Below, one piece after another: positions 53,321-61,570 of a DNA stretch of 64,000 nt. The translations under genes and the position numbers were made by a program. The stretch is from Sphingobacterium kitahiroshimense (GTDB lineage: Bacteria; Bacteroidota; Bacteroidia; Sphingobacteriales; Sphingobacteriaceae): contig NZ_JAOQNK010000001.1 in NCBI RefSeq assembly GCF_025961315.1, positions 2,728,001-2,792,000 on the forward strand, in the 5' to 3' direction. Below the pieces are notes generated by a model that made no database searches, was not told the DNA's origin, and was given only the letters and a program-made list of their open reading frames with translations. Position 1 is the first letter of the stretch; every line of letters begins with the position of its first letter.

Positions 53321-53854
53321 ATGCAAAAATTATCCATGGATCAGCTGCAACGTGCTGATGTTGAAACATTCAAAAACCAAGAGAAAACAGCTATCACACT
53401 CGTTCTAGACAATGTGAGAAGTATGCATAATGTCGGATCAGCTTTTAGAACGGCTGACGGATTTGCAATAGAAAAAATATTCTTATGTGGTATCACGGCT
53501 ACACCTCCACATCGCGAAATTGAAAAAACAGCTTTAGGTGCGACACAAACGATTCCATGGGAACATGTCGAGGAAACTACGGAAGCAATTAAAACTTTAA
53601 AAGAATTGGGGTATACCATTATTGCGATCGAACAAGCCGAAAACAGTGTACTATTACAAAACTTTAGACATGCAAAAGATGCTAAGTATGCTTTAATATT
53701 TGGCAATGAAGTGAATGGTGTCGATGAAGAAGTCATGACATTAGTGGATTATTGTATCGAAATTCCGCAATTTGGCACAAAACATTCCTTCAATGTATCT
53801 GTCACAATTGGCATCGTAACTTGGGATTTTATTCAAAAAAGTAAGTTCTCTTAA
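53321..53854 (+). CDS. TrmH (SpoU) family RNA methyltransferase
   Basis: A 177-aa knotted (SPOUT) methyltransferase, probably acting on tRNA or rRNA ribose 2'-O. The three SpoU motifs are intact: LDNVRSMHNVGSAFRTADGF (about 29-48), FGNEVNGVDEEV (about 127-138) and IPQFGTKHSFNVSVTIGI (about 149-166). There is no N-terminal RNA-binding extension, so it is a short single-domain member. The target nucleotide cannot be told. The start ATG 53321 gives an MQKLSMDQL N-terminus like other Bacteroidota members; ATG 53336 is an alternative. Confidence 0.93.
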   Translation: MQKLSMDQLQRADVETFKNQEKTAITLVLDNVRSMHNVGSAFRTADGFAIEKIFLCGITATPPHREIEKTALGATQTIPWEHVEETTEAIKTLKELGYTIIAIEQAENSVLLQNFRHAKDAKYALIFGNEVNGVDEEVMTLVDYCIEIPQFGTKHSFNVSVTIGIVTWDFIQKSKFS

Positions 53855-53915
53855 TTTTTTATCAATTAAGGGGATATAAGTATTTATATTACTTCCTATT
53901 TCCAATGCAAAATAG

Positions 53916-53923
53916 TAGATTTG
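53916..53923 (+). promoter_or_regulatory. Candidate -7 box of sucD
   Basis: TAGATTTG exactly fits TAnnTTTG and lies 22 nt before the sucD ATG. No ideal upstream TTG is seen. Confidence 0.45.
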
Positions 53924-53945
53924 TGATGCAAAATTTTAAGAAGAA

Positions 53946-54824
53946 ATGAGTGTATTAGTTAATAAAGATTCAAAAGTAGTTGTTCAAGGTTTCACTGGAA
54001 CAGAAGGTACTTATCATGCTAGTCAAATGATCGAGTACGGAACAAACGTAGTTGGTGGTGTTACACCAGGAAAAGGTGGTCAAACACATTTAGACCGTCC
54101 CGTATTCAATACTGTTAAAGATGCTGTAGAAAAAGCTGGTGCTAACGTTTCTATTATTTTCGTACCTCCTGCATTTGCAGCAGATGCGATTATGGAAGCT
54201 GCAGAAGCAGGTATCGAAGTAATCGTATGTATCACTGAAGGTATTCCTACTAAAGATATGATTCAAGTAAAATCTTACTTGAGTGACAAAAATTCTCGTT
54301 TAATCGGACCAAACTGTCCAGGTATCATCACTGCTGATGAAGCTAAAATTGGTATCATGCCAGGTTTCATCTTCAAAAAAGGTAATGTTGGTATTGTTTC
54401 TAAATCAGGAACATTAACTTACGAAGCTGTTGATCAAACTGTAAAAGCTGGTCTAGGTATTACAACTGCTATCGGTATCGGTGGTGACCCAATCATTGGT
54501 ACTACAACTAAAGAAGCAGTAGAATTATTAATGAATGATCCAGAAACTGAAGCGATCATCATGATCGGTGAAATCGGCGGTGGTATGGAAGCTGAAGCTG
54601 CTCTTTGGATTAAAGAAAATGGCACTAAACCAGTAGTAGGTTTCATCGCGGGTCAAACAGCGCCTCCAGGACGTCGTATGGGTCACGCTGGTGCTATTGT
54701 TGGTGGTGCTGACGATACTGCAGCTGCTAAGATGAAAATCATGGCTGAGTGTGGCATCCGTGTAGTACAATCTCCTGCTGAAATCGGAAAAGCAATCGCT
54801 GAAGAATTAGCTAAGAAAAACTAA
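53946..54824 (+). CDS. sucD: Succinate--CoA ligase alpha subunit
   Basis: The CoA-binding alpha subunit of succinyl-CoA synthetase in the TCA cycle (succinyl-CoA to succinate with ATP or GTP formation). It is 292 aa, the usual length. The CoA/Rossmann N-terminus [20 protein letters not shown] is followed by [19 protein letters not shown], and the phosphohistidine His247 is in [13 protein letters not shown]. sucC is not adjacent, as is common in Bacteroidota. It is monocistronic, with a bidirectional terminator at 54842-54877. Confidence 0.97.
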   Translation: MSVLVNKDSKVVVQGFTGTEGTYHASQMIEYGTNVVGGVTPGKGGQTHLDRPVFNTVKDAVEKAGANVSIIFVPPAFAADAIMEAAEAGIEVIVCITEGIPTKDMIQVKSYLSDKNSRLIGPNCPGIITADEAKIGIMPGFIFKKGNVGIVSKSGTLTYEAVDQTVKAGLGITTAIGIGGDPIIGTTTKEAVELLMNDPETEAIIMIGEIGGGMEAEAALWIKENGTKPVVGFIAGQTAPPGRRMGHAGAIVGGADDTAAAKMKIMAECGIRVVQSPAEIGKAIAEELAKKN

Positions 54825-54841
54825 GCGTAAGCTTTATATAT

Positions 54842-54877
54842 AAAAAAAGCCTTGCAAAAAATTGCAAGGCTTTTTTT
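54842..54877. terminator. Bidirectional intrinsic terminator
   Basis: AAAAAAGCCTTGCAA and TTGCAAGGCTTTTTT between convergent sucD and the DUF4252 operon. Confidence 0.88.
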
Positions 54878-54891
54878 ATATATACCCGCTT

Positions 54892-55374
54892 CTACTTACC
54901 GTTACCAGTCAACTCCATTGGAATCTTTCCTTTTAGCATGACAGTTATCCTGGAATCATCTTCCGATTTCACATCAATTAGTAAATCCTGCGCATTATTC
55001 TGATCAAAATCTGTTGTCAACATCTGCACTGCCACACCATCTGTTTCTACAGCATATAGCGTTTTTAAATCTGCTTTTTTTATAGCATTTTCAAGAGCTT
55101 TAGATTCTTTAGCTTGCTCAGCCCCAATTTGGCAGATGACCAAATCTTGAATATCCTTCAATAAAGAATCGGGAACAAATTGTTTAATATCCATAAACAA
55201 ATCTCCATCGCTAAGTTTGTTTACATCTTTTATATTAGCACCACTAAATCTAAAGATGTCTATCCCTTTTTGTTTTTTCGGCAATGAATTTACAAATTCA
55301 TTAACTTTAGAAAGCTGTGCCTGAGCGGTAAATACGCTAAAAACAAGCGCAATTGCGGTTATTAACTTTTCCAT
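54892..55374 (-). CDS. DUF4252 family protein (third copy)
   Basis: A 160-aa exported protein with a signal peptide (MEKLITAIALVFSVFTAQA) and a DUF4252 domain over most of the mature part. The family is found in Bacteroidota with no known function. It is the last of three adjacent DUF4252 genes and resembles the copy at 55909 in its start (QLSKVNEFVNSLPKKQKGID). It lies 2 bp after the second copy. See the operon under the sigma-factor entry. Confidence 0.85.
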   Translation of the reverse strand: MEKLITAIALVFSVFTAQAQLSKVNEFVNSLPKKQKGIDIFRFSGANIKDVNKLSDGDLFMDIKQFVPDSLLKDIQDLVICQIGAEQAKESKALENAIKKADLKTLYAVETDGVAVQMLTTDFDQNNAQDLLIDVKSEDDSRITVMLKGKIPMELTGNGK

Positions 55375-55376
55375 AA

Positions 55377-55904
55377 CTAGTTTATTATTTTAGTTTTATT
55401 ATTTTTCTTTTCGTAATACTCGATCATTTTGGATAACTCATTTAAATCCAGATCAGCCTTAATATCAACAAAAACATAGTCCTCCTCATCTGCGATCCCC
55501 AATAACACACGCTTCACATGATCTTTCTTCATCTCTGTATTAATCGTAATTTTTGATCCTTCACTATATAAACTCATCATTTCTTCAAAATTATTTTTAG
55601 CTAGATAAGCATTAAACTTACTCATGAGATTATCTTTTTTATTTCCAGAAATTGTCATGATCTTTAACTTCTTGATTTTCCGTAAGGCCAATGCCGCAAT
55701 CGCATCCTCTTCATCTAATTCTTTTATTTTACCTTTAATAAATGCTTTTGTTAAAAACATCGGTACCCTTATTGATGCAACTTCTGTATCACTTGAGAGG
55801 TCTCTCTTACTCACAAAAGACATGTTTGGACTTGTTTTCACAAAACAACTTTGCAAGGTCAGACAAAAGAGTAAAACGGCTCCTATAATTATTGAATGCT
55901 TCAT
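55377..55904 (-). CDS. DUF4252 family lipoprotein (second copy)
   Basis: A 175-aa DUF4252 protein that, unlike the other two, has a lipobox: signal ending LQSC (Cys20). It is therefore membrane-anchored, while its neighbours have ordinary signal peptides. Mature-domain features include SIRVPMFLTKAFIKGKIKEL and KMIEYYEKKNNKTKIIN at the end. It lies 4 bp after the first copy. Function unknown. Confidence 0.85.
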   Translation of the reverse strand: MKHSIIIGAVLLFCLTLQSCFVKTSPNMSFVSKRDLSSDTEVASIRVPMFLTKAFIKGKIKELDEEDAIAALALRKIKKLKIMTISGNKKDNLMSKFNAYLAKNNFEEMMSLYSEGSKITINTEMKKDHVKRVLLGIADEEDYVFVDIKADLDLNELSKMIEYYEKKNNKTKIIN

Positions 55905-55908
55905 AATC

Positions 55909-56382
55909 CTATTGTTTAGTATTGACCAATTTATTTACATCATCGTAGCTCACCTTACCATCCAGGATCATAAAAATCGTACTTCCTTCAGATTGAATAC
56001 TGAGCAATAGATTTTTGATAACATCCGTTGCTGTATCTTCTGCTAAAAATTTAATTTTATTACCTTCCGAATTAATGGTGATCAATTCTTCGTATTTCAA
56101 TTTGCCAATAGCTTTTGATACATCAGATTGCACTCCTAGATCTGCCTCTTCTAAGATCAGCATCTTAATACTGTTTATTTTAGAAAGCAATGGTTTTATA
56201 CTATTCACTTCATTATCGGATAATTTCATCTTATTCAGCATGCTGAACATAGGCTTACCAATTTTAATAGAAGTCACCCCTTTTCCTTCTTTATATTGCT
56301 CGAAGATCTCATCTAATTTCGATAGTTGAGCATGTGCCAAACTTGAACACAATAGCGCTAATACTAATAATATCGTTTTCAT
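55909..56382 (-). CDS. DUF4252 family protein (first copy)
   Basis: A 157-aa exported protein with signal peptide (MKTILLVLALLCSSLAHA) and a DUF4252 domain. The mature start QLSKLDEIFEQYKEGKGVTS and the IKIGKPMFSMLNKMKL block are typical. It is 5 bp after the membrane-anchored partner gene. Paralogous to the two genes that follow; function unknown. Confidence 0.86.
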   Translation of the reverse strand: MKTILLVLALLCSSLAHAQLSKLDEIFEQYKEGKGVTSIKIGKPMFSMLNKMKLSDNEVNSIKPLLSKINSIKMLILEEADLGVQSDVSKAIGKLKYEELITINSEGNKIKFLAEDTATDVIKNLLLSIQSEGSTIFMILDGKVSYDDVNKLVNTKQ

Positions 56383-56387
56383 AATTT

Positions 56388-57038
56388 TTATAATTCAATA
56401 CTTAAACATTTTATATTTTCAACTTCCTTCATTCCTTTTTTTAAGTTCGAAGAGGCAAATAGCAGTGCATTTTCAGTAATCTTTAATGCTTCCGCTTCAT
56501 CTGTAATTTTTACCCCATTGACCTCTACATAAAATTCTTCTGACGCAAGTGGCTCACTTGCCAGATCTAATTCTGGCTTTAAAACTGATCTGTCACTATT
56601 GTAAGTATCGATCCTTACAACCGTTGAATTCCTTGATAGCTTTTTTTCACTTTCTTTATTCTCAACCAATGGTTTCGTTTCAATGATATCCTTTTCATGA
56701 TGCTCTTTCGAGGGAATCTTAAGAGTGGCCACCTCTTCTACTTCCACTGCTTTTTGATTAGGCAAATACCATATACCTAAACAGATGACCAAAACAGCTG
56801 CTGCGATAGACGAAAACAATGTCCATATTTTTCTCTTTTGCGGCAGATGGACAGATTGCACCTTTTCTGTTGTTGTTAAAAAAGATTCAAAATCCAACGG
56901 CATCTCCGCTTTACCCTGCTCTGATAAGACCGAAAAATACCCCTCTTCGCTTTGCTCCTTTAGTAACCTTTCTTCGGCAAGAGTCGTTTCTCCTGCTAAA
57001 TATTTAGCTTCTAATTTCTTTAATTCTTCTTTCTTCAT
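56388..57038 (-). CDS. Membrane protein, probable anti-sigma factor
   Basis: A 216-aa protein with a cytoplasmic N-terminus (about 1-75), one transmembrane helix near 78-96 (LFSSIAAAVLVICLGIWYLP) and an extracytoplasmic C-terminal region. The N-terminal helical repeats MKKEELKKLEAKYLAGETTL and EERLLKEQ resemble short anti-sigma cytoplasmic domains but I see no ZAS zinc motif. I chose ATG 57038 over TTG 57044. It overlaps the sigma-factor gene by 35 nt. Anti-sigma function is inferred from topology and position. Confidence 0.7.
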   Translation of the reverse strand: MKKEELKKLEAKYLAGETTLAEERLLKEQSEEGYFSVLSEQGKAEMPLDFESFLTTTEKVQSVHLPQKRKIWTLFSSIAAAVLVICLGIWYLPNQKAVEVEEVATLKIPSKEHHEKDIIETKPLVENKESEKKLSRNSTVVRIDTYNSDRSVLKPELDLASEPLASEEFYVEVNGVKITDEAEALKITENALLFASSNLKKGMKEVENIKCLSIEL

Positions 57039-57519
57039 AATCAAATACTTTTGTCAAATTGACTTTTACCACATTTCGAGCTCGCGATAAATTTACGCGC
57101 ACTGCATTTTCATCTATTCCGACCAAGGCAACAATGTCTGCAATTTCATATTCCTCAATATCTCTGAGATACATCACCAGTCTTTGCTTTTCAGGGAGCT
57201 GATCTATGAATTTTAAGATAAGTTCTCTAGTTAAGGAAGGATACTTTTCTTTTTGAATATCTTGATCAAGTTGTGCCATATATTTTGTTTTGACCCCCTC
57301 TCTATTTAATCTATTCAAGGCAAAGTTTTTTGTCATTCGCATCGCATAAGCTTCGATATTCGTAATTTTTAAAAGTTCACTCCTCGATTCCCATAACTTC
57401 AATAATACTTCCTGAACCAAATCAAACGCATCATCCTGATCTAGCAAAAACCTATTTGCAAAACGAAATAACCGATCCTTATGGATGAAGACTGTCGTTT
57501 TAAAGGTTTCTTGGTTCAT
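57004..57519 (-). CDS. ECF-type RNA polymerase sigma factor
   Basis: A 171-aa sigma-70 family ECF factor. Region 2 spans about 10-75 (DQDDAFDLVQEVLLKLWESR) and region 4 about 110-165 (LPEKQRLVMYLRDIEEYEIA). No FecR-type regulator or SusC partner lies beside it. It heads an operon with an overlapping membrane protein and three DUF4252 genes (2-5 bp gaps), suggesting an envelope-stress or surface-signal circuit. The operon promoter is not identifiable by eye. Confidence 0.93.
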   Translation of the reverse strand: MNQETFKTTVFIHKDRLFRFANRFLLDQDDAFDLVQEVLLKLWESRSELLKITNIEAYAMRMTKNFALNRLNREGVKTKYMAQLDQDIQKEKYPSLTRELILKFIDQLPEKQRLVMYLRDIEEYEIADIVALVGIDENAVRVNLSRARNVVKVNLTKVFDYEERRIKEIRS

Positions 57520-57637
57520 AAATTTTAATCGCTTTTATATAGAAGACATGCAAGGGTATCGAAATATTACATACTTTTTTAAAAAAATAATTGGTGCTGT
57601 TATATTCTAGGAATTGTCTTCCTAATACGAAGGAACA

Positions 57638-57668
57638 TAAAAAAAACCGAAGCTTTTGGCTTCGGTTT
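57638..57668 (-). terminator. Intrinsic terminator after the DinB-family gene
   Basis: AAACCGAAGC and GCTTCGGTTT with a T-tract on the minus strand. Confidence 0.82.
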
Positions 57669-57677
57669 AAAATTAGT

Positions 57678-58166
57678 CTATTCATCAGCAGAAGGACCAT
57701 AAAGTCCTGGTACTGGAATATTCAATAATCTCAAGTAAACAGTCAACTGACCTCTGTGATGGATCAGGTGATTGGTAATGATATAGCGCACGGCTCCAGC
57801 CTTGGGCAATCGTGCCATTTCCCAGTCACCAGCTTTTAACACCCATTCTGTTAACCAGTCCTCTTCAGGCAATTGTTCAATAGTTTCCTTATTTGCAATT
57901 AGACCTTTGATTAGAATATCTTTTAATTCGTCAATGGAATTAATTTTTAAAGGTTGATAATCAGTTTTAAAATCGAAGACATCCTTCGGAATAGCTTTAG
58001 AAACCCAATTATGCAATTCCACAATATGTGCTGCCAATGCGCCTAAACTCATCGATTTTTCGTGTGGACGCCAATCCAGATGTTCATCTGTAATGCGATC
58101 CAAAACACGACCTGTATTACTTGTCTCTCTTTCTAATTCAATCAAAAAACTCTTTTTAATACTCAT
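57678..58166 (-). CDS. DinB family protein
   Basis: A 162-aa four-helix-bundle protein of the DinB/YfiT type. Likely metal-ligand His residues are in ALAAHIVELHNWV (about 43-55) and HLIHHRGQLTVYL (about 132-144). The family includes thiol-transferases such as bacillithiol-dependent enzymes; the substrate here is unknown. It is a single gene with its own terminator, upstream of the sigma-factor gene on the same strand. Confidence 0.88.
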   Translation of the reverse strand: MSIKKSFLIELERETSNTGRVLDRITDEHLDWRPHEKSMSLGALAAHIVELHNWVSKAIPKDVFDFKTDYQPLKINSIDELKDILIKGLIANKETIEQLPEEDWLTEWVLKAGDWEMARLPKAGAVRYIITNHLIHHRGQLTVYLRLLNIPVPGLYGPSADE

Positions 58167-58219
58167 AACCTTATTTTAAATACAAAAATGATTTGCTTAA
58201 TCTATTTTAAAAATAAATG

Positions 58220-59209
58220 TTAATACTGGAAACCTTCATGCAGGTCATGCAAAATCCAGTGTTTACTCTTAATATTATTTTGTTCACTCTTCAATAATTG
58301 AATAAAATCTTGTACACCTATCTCTTCATTTCCATTAGCATGAATTAAAACGATACTGCCGTCTTTTGCATGCTGTCCCTTCGCAAGCCACGCATCTGAT
58401 CCTACCGGTATCAAACCAAAACTCAATACTTGTTCAATAATTTTATTACTCGAAACAAGACCTGGAAATCTAAAAAAGACGGACGGAACTATTCCTTTAG
58501 AAAGCATCAACTTCTCATTGGCTATTACTTCATAATTTACATCAGTGCCTGTGGCTAATAAAAAATTATGATTTAAAGGATCCTTATTCACTTTATGATT
58601 ATAAGTATGATTGATCCAGGTTATCGTTAACAACCCTTTATTTTGTAAATTAATGAGCCATTGCAGGTCCGTTTCATGATTCAAAATCCATTTTCCCGAA
58701 AGAGAAATAGCAACTGGAAGCGAATTTTCAACACCTTTAAAAGCAACAAATAGAGTCTCAAAAACAATTTTATCCAATGGCCTATGCGATGGACATAAAT
58801 CAATAGTCAGATTGATGCCTCGCTCCTTTGGAAAGGGAAAATCTATTCCAGCATCTTGAAGCACCTGTTCATTACTTCGAACATCTTTAAAGCTCTTCAT
58901 ATACAAAGATGAATCAAAATATTGTACCTTCTCAATGGAAGTAACGGCTACAATTTTACAAGCATTACGATTCAACACGTATGTCTCCAATGTTATTGGA
59001 TCTACTGACAACACGTAATGCTGACCTTGGTTCTGAAAACTTCGAATACCAACATACTGCTTTCCTTTGTAAGAAACATTGGCAAAATTTACCTGATAGT
59101 CCACAATATGTTCAAAACGTTGTGCATAAATCACATCGGATGCAAGAATCACGAATAATATGACCAAATAGATGTGTTTAAATGAAAATCTTTGCCTTTT
59201 CTGTTTCAT
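58220..59209 (-). CDS. Polysaccharide deacetylase-like (NodB-type) secreted protein
   Basis: A 329-aa secreted protein: a signal peptide to about residue 29 (DVIYAQ), an N-terminal domain of about 100 aa of unknown type, then a NodB-like domain (about 130-329). Motif 1 reads LTIDLCPS (133-141), so the first Asp137 is present but the second, metal-binding Asp is Leu138. Motif 2 is NHTYNH (His201, His205), motif 3 is FFRFPG and motif 5 is IVLIHANG. The Asp-to-Leu change makes activity uncertain; DLC variants occur in other members. It lies 10 bp downstream of the DUF4886 gene and is probably co-transcribed. Confidence 0.75.
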   Translation of the reverse strand: MKQKRQRFSFKHIYLVILFVILASDVIYAQRFEHIVDYQVNFANVSYKGKQYVGIRSFQNQGQHYVLSVDPITLETYVLNRNACKIVAVTSIEKVQYFDSSLYMKSFKDVRSNEQVLQDAGIDFPFPKERGINLTIDLCPSHRPLDKIVFETLFVAFKGVENSLPVAISLSGKWILNHETDLQWLINLQNKGLLTITWINHTYNHKVNKDPLNHNFLLATGTDVNYEVIANEKLMLSKGIVPSVFFRFPGLVSSNKIIEQVLSFGLIPVGSDAWLAKGQHAKDGSIVLIHANGNEEIGVQDFIQLLKSEQNNIKSKHWILHDLHEGFQY

Positions 59210-59219
59210 CGATAAGATA

Positions 59220-60110
59220 TCAATAAGTCCAAAAAGTATAATCCGTGAGAAGCGTTATATTATATGGATGTATAATAGCATGATGAGCGGCTTGCTTTGC
59301 TATTTTACTTTCAACATAACTTATTGAAAGCGGTACAAACGCATTATTCCGAACATCTTCCTTAAATAGGGCTTCATACCAAACACAGGCAGCAATAAAT
59401 CTACCATAATTTAAATTAAGATGATAGCCATCCCGGGTAAAATGGTCTCCGATATAAGTCGTTCTAGCATTTTGTATTGCAGTTCCACAAGGAATCAAAA
59501 TTGAAAAATTCCCCCATTTATATACCTTTTCAGATGTCGATACAATAGCTTTATACATTTGCTCTTGATTGCGTTCATATAAACTAAATCCACTATGATC
59601 ACTATCATGTTGATAAGCCCAAGTTTGATGTAGAATATACTTAGTTTCCGGATACTTGACATGCTCCTTTACATAAGCATATAGCAAAGGTAAATCCTTT
59701 ACATAAGTGTCATATTTTCCCGATAGAGGGCTTGCCTGTTGAAAACTGATATAATCCCATGGTTCATCTAAAAGAGCAGCCGATATTTTCATATCCTCAT
59801 GTACGCTCATCGCTCCGGATTCATCTACTTTTCGATAGCTATAGGCACTACTATCTCCCAAAGCATTTTTAACATGTAGCTCCAAGGGTGCTCCTCCTAT
59901 ATATAAATTACCGATCACAATTTTTTTCCCCCGAGCATTTGCCAGTTCAAATAAATTGTTTTCAATAGCATCTTCTGAAAAACTATTACCAATAGCCAGT
60001 ATACGAATCACCCCATCATCTAATGTCCGGTCATCAGTTTGGGCCTTTAATTTTGATAGAAAAATAAAAGAAAAAAGAAAAAGAATATAAGTAATTCGAG
60101 TGCTAAACAT
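59220..60110 (-). CDS. DUF4886 family SGNH-type hydrolase
   Basis: A 296-aa secreted protein, signal peptide to about residue 24 (SKLKAQ), with an SGNH-hydrolase-like core. Block I is RILAIGNSFSEDA (nucleophile candidate Ser43 in GNS) and block V is FTRDGYHLNLN (about 227-237), giving the Asp-x-x-His dyad. DUF4886 proteins are often near carbohydrate-utilisation genes in Bacteroidota. It is 10 bp upstream of the deacetylase-like gene, so both may trim acyl groups from a glycan. That pairing is inferred. Confidence 0.85.
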   Translation of the reverse strand: MFSTRITYILFLFSFIFLSKLKAQTDDRTLDDGVIRILAIGNSFSEDAIENNLFELANARGKKIVIGNLYIGGAPLELHVKNALGDSSAYSYRKVDESGAMSVHEDMKISAALLDEPWDYISFQQASPLSGKYDTYVKDLPLLYAYVKEHVKYPETKYILHQTWAYQHDSDHSGFSLYERNQEQMYKAIVSTSEKVYKWGNFSILIPCGTAIQNARTTYIGDHFTRDGYHLNLNYGRFIAACVWYEALFKEDVRNNAFVPLSISYVESKIAKQAAHHAIIHPYNITLLTDYTFWTY

Positions 60111-60165
60111 ATGAATGCATTTATACAGATAAGCTCTAAATTAAAAAATATCTTTCAATTTGAGC

Positions 60166-60198
60166 AAAAAAAGCTTCTCAATAGAGAAGCTTTTTTTT
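60166..60198. terminator. Intrinsic terminator of the maltose-type operon
   Basis: AAAAAAAGCTTCTC and GAGAAGCTTTTTTT form a 14-bp stem with T-tracts on both strands. Confidence 0.85.
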
Positions 60199-60213
60199 TA
60201 TCCATATTATATC

Positions 60214-61551
60214 TTAAATTTTATCTTTAATGCGCAATACAGATAATGAACCAAGTAGCATAAAGACACCTGCTAATAATATTCCGTAAACAGAATTACT
60301 ATCAAAGAATATCTTGATCATATAACCTCCAAAAAAACCACAGACAATCTGAGGAAATGTGATGAAGAAATTAAAAATCCCCATATAAACCCCCATTTTT
60401 TTTGCAGGCAAACTATCACTCAAAATAGCATATGGCATTGCTAATATACTTCCCCAAGCCAGTCCTACCCCAATCATAGGAATAATTAAGAGATTGGGAT
60501 CTTTAATAATAAAAATCGACATCAATCCTAGACCTCCCATAGCAAGTGAAAAAGCATGTGTCTGCTTGCGCCCAAATTTAGTTGCTATCTTAGCTAAAAA
60601 CAAAGCATAGATTGCCGAAACGGCATTATAAATACCAAAAAGCACTCCTACCCAATTGGCTGCATCCATGTAAAGCTTCGATTTATCCCCCCCCTTTAAA
60701 TAAAAGATATGTTCTGCAATTGCGGGAGTAGTATACACCCACATCATAAAAAGTGCGAACCATGAAAAAAACTGTACGACACCCAATTGTTTCATCGTCT
60801 TTGGCATGGATCTAAAATCTGCAGCAATAGCAAATAAACCAGAATGATGCTCAATTTCAACTTCTTGAGATGCATCTTCAAAAGAAGCTAATTCCGCTGG
60901 ATTATACTCCTTTGTCGATAAAACTGTCCATAAAATGGATAACAGCAATATACCTGCCCCACAATAAAAGGAATATATTACATTGAGAGGAATTACCCCT
61001 TCTGCAGCTGTTCCTTCCACTCCAAAATAATGAGTTAACACATACGGTAACCAAGATCCTATTACTGCCCCAAATCCGATAATAAAGGTTTGAACAGAAA
61101 ATCCTAAACTCCGTTGTGAACTCGGTAAATTATCTGCAACCAATGCCCTAAATGGTTCCATCGTAACATTAATTGATGCATCCATAATGGTCAACATTCC
61201 CGCCCCTACTAATAACGGAGGTAAAATAGCCGTAAACAATGCAGCATTAGGCATTAATATCAGTGCGATTGCAGTTAAAATAGCACCGATCAAAAAATAA
61301 GGTTTGCGACGTCCAATTTTATTCCATGTCCGATCACTATAATAGCCTATTATGGGCTGAACAATCATTCCGGTGATCGGAGCTGCCAACCAAAAAAGTG
61401 ATAAATGCTCAACATCAGCTCCAAATGTCTGGAGAATGCGCGAGGCATTACCATTTTGAAGAGCAAACCCTGTTTGGATACCCAAAAAGCCTATGCTCAT
61501 ATTGATAATCTGAACAGTTGACAGTTTTGGTTTATGCAGTTTTGAAATCAT
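60214..61551 (-). CDS. MFS transporter, probably maltose/disaccharide uptake
   Basis: A 12-helix MFS protein of 445 aa (from ATG 61551; an in-frame GTG at 61578 gives 454 aa and overlaps the GH65 stop by 8 nt). N-terminal features such as NMSIGFLGIQTGFALQNGNA and the helix 2-3 loop YYSDRTWNKIGRRKPYF fit the SLC45/GPH-like sugar transporters. It follows the GH65 phosphorylase, so it is likely the inner-membrane importer of the same alpha-glucobiose. Maltose is the best guess by context, not proven. Confidence 0.88.
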   Translation of the reverse strand: MISKLHKPKLSTVQIINMSIGFLGIQTGFALQNGNASRILQTFGADVEHLSLFWLAAPITGMIVQPIIGYYSDRTWNKIGRRKPYFLIGAILTAIALILMPNAALFTAILPPLLVGAGMLTIMDASINVTMEPFRALVADNLPSSQRSLGFSVQTFIIGFGAVIGSWLPYVLTHYFGVEGTAAEGVIPLNVIYSFYCGAGILLLSILWTVLSTKEYNPAELASFEDASQEVEIEHHSGLFAIAADFRSMPKTMKQLGVVQFFSWFALFMMWVYTTPAIAEHIFYLKGGDKSKLYMDAANWVGVLFGIYNAVSAIYALFLAKIATKFGRKQTHAFSLAMGGLGLMSIFIIKDPNLLIIPMIGVGLAWGSILAMPYAILSDSLPAKKMGVYMGIFNFFITFPQIVCGFFGGYMIKIFFDSNSVYGILLAGVFMLLGSLSVLRIKDKI

Positions 61552-61570
61552 AATTTTATTGCTTAGCTGG

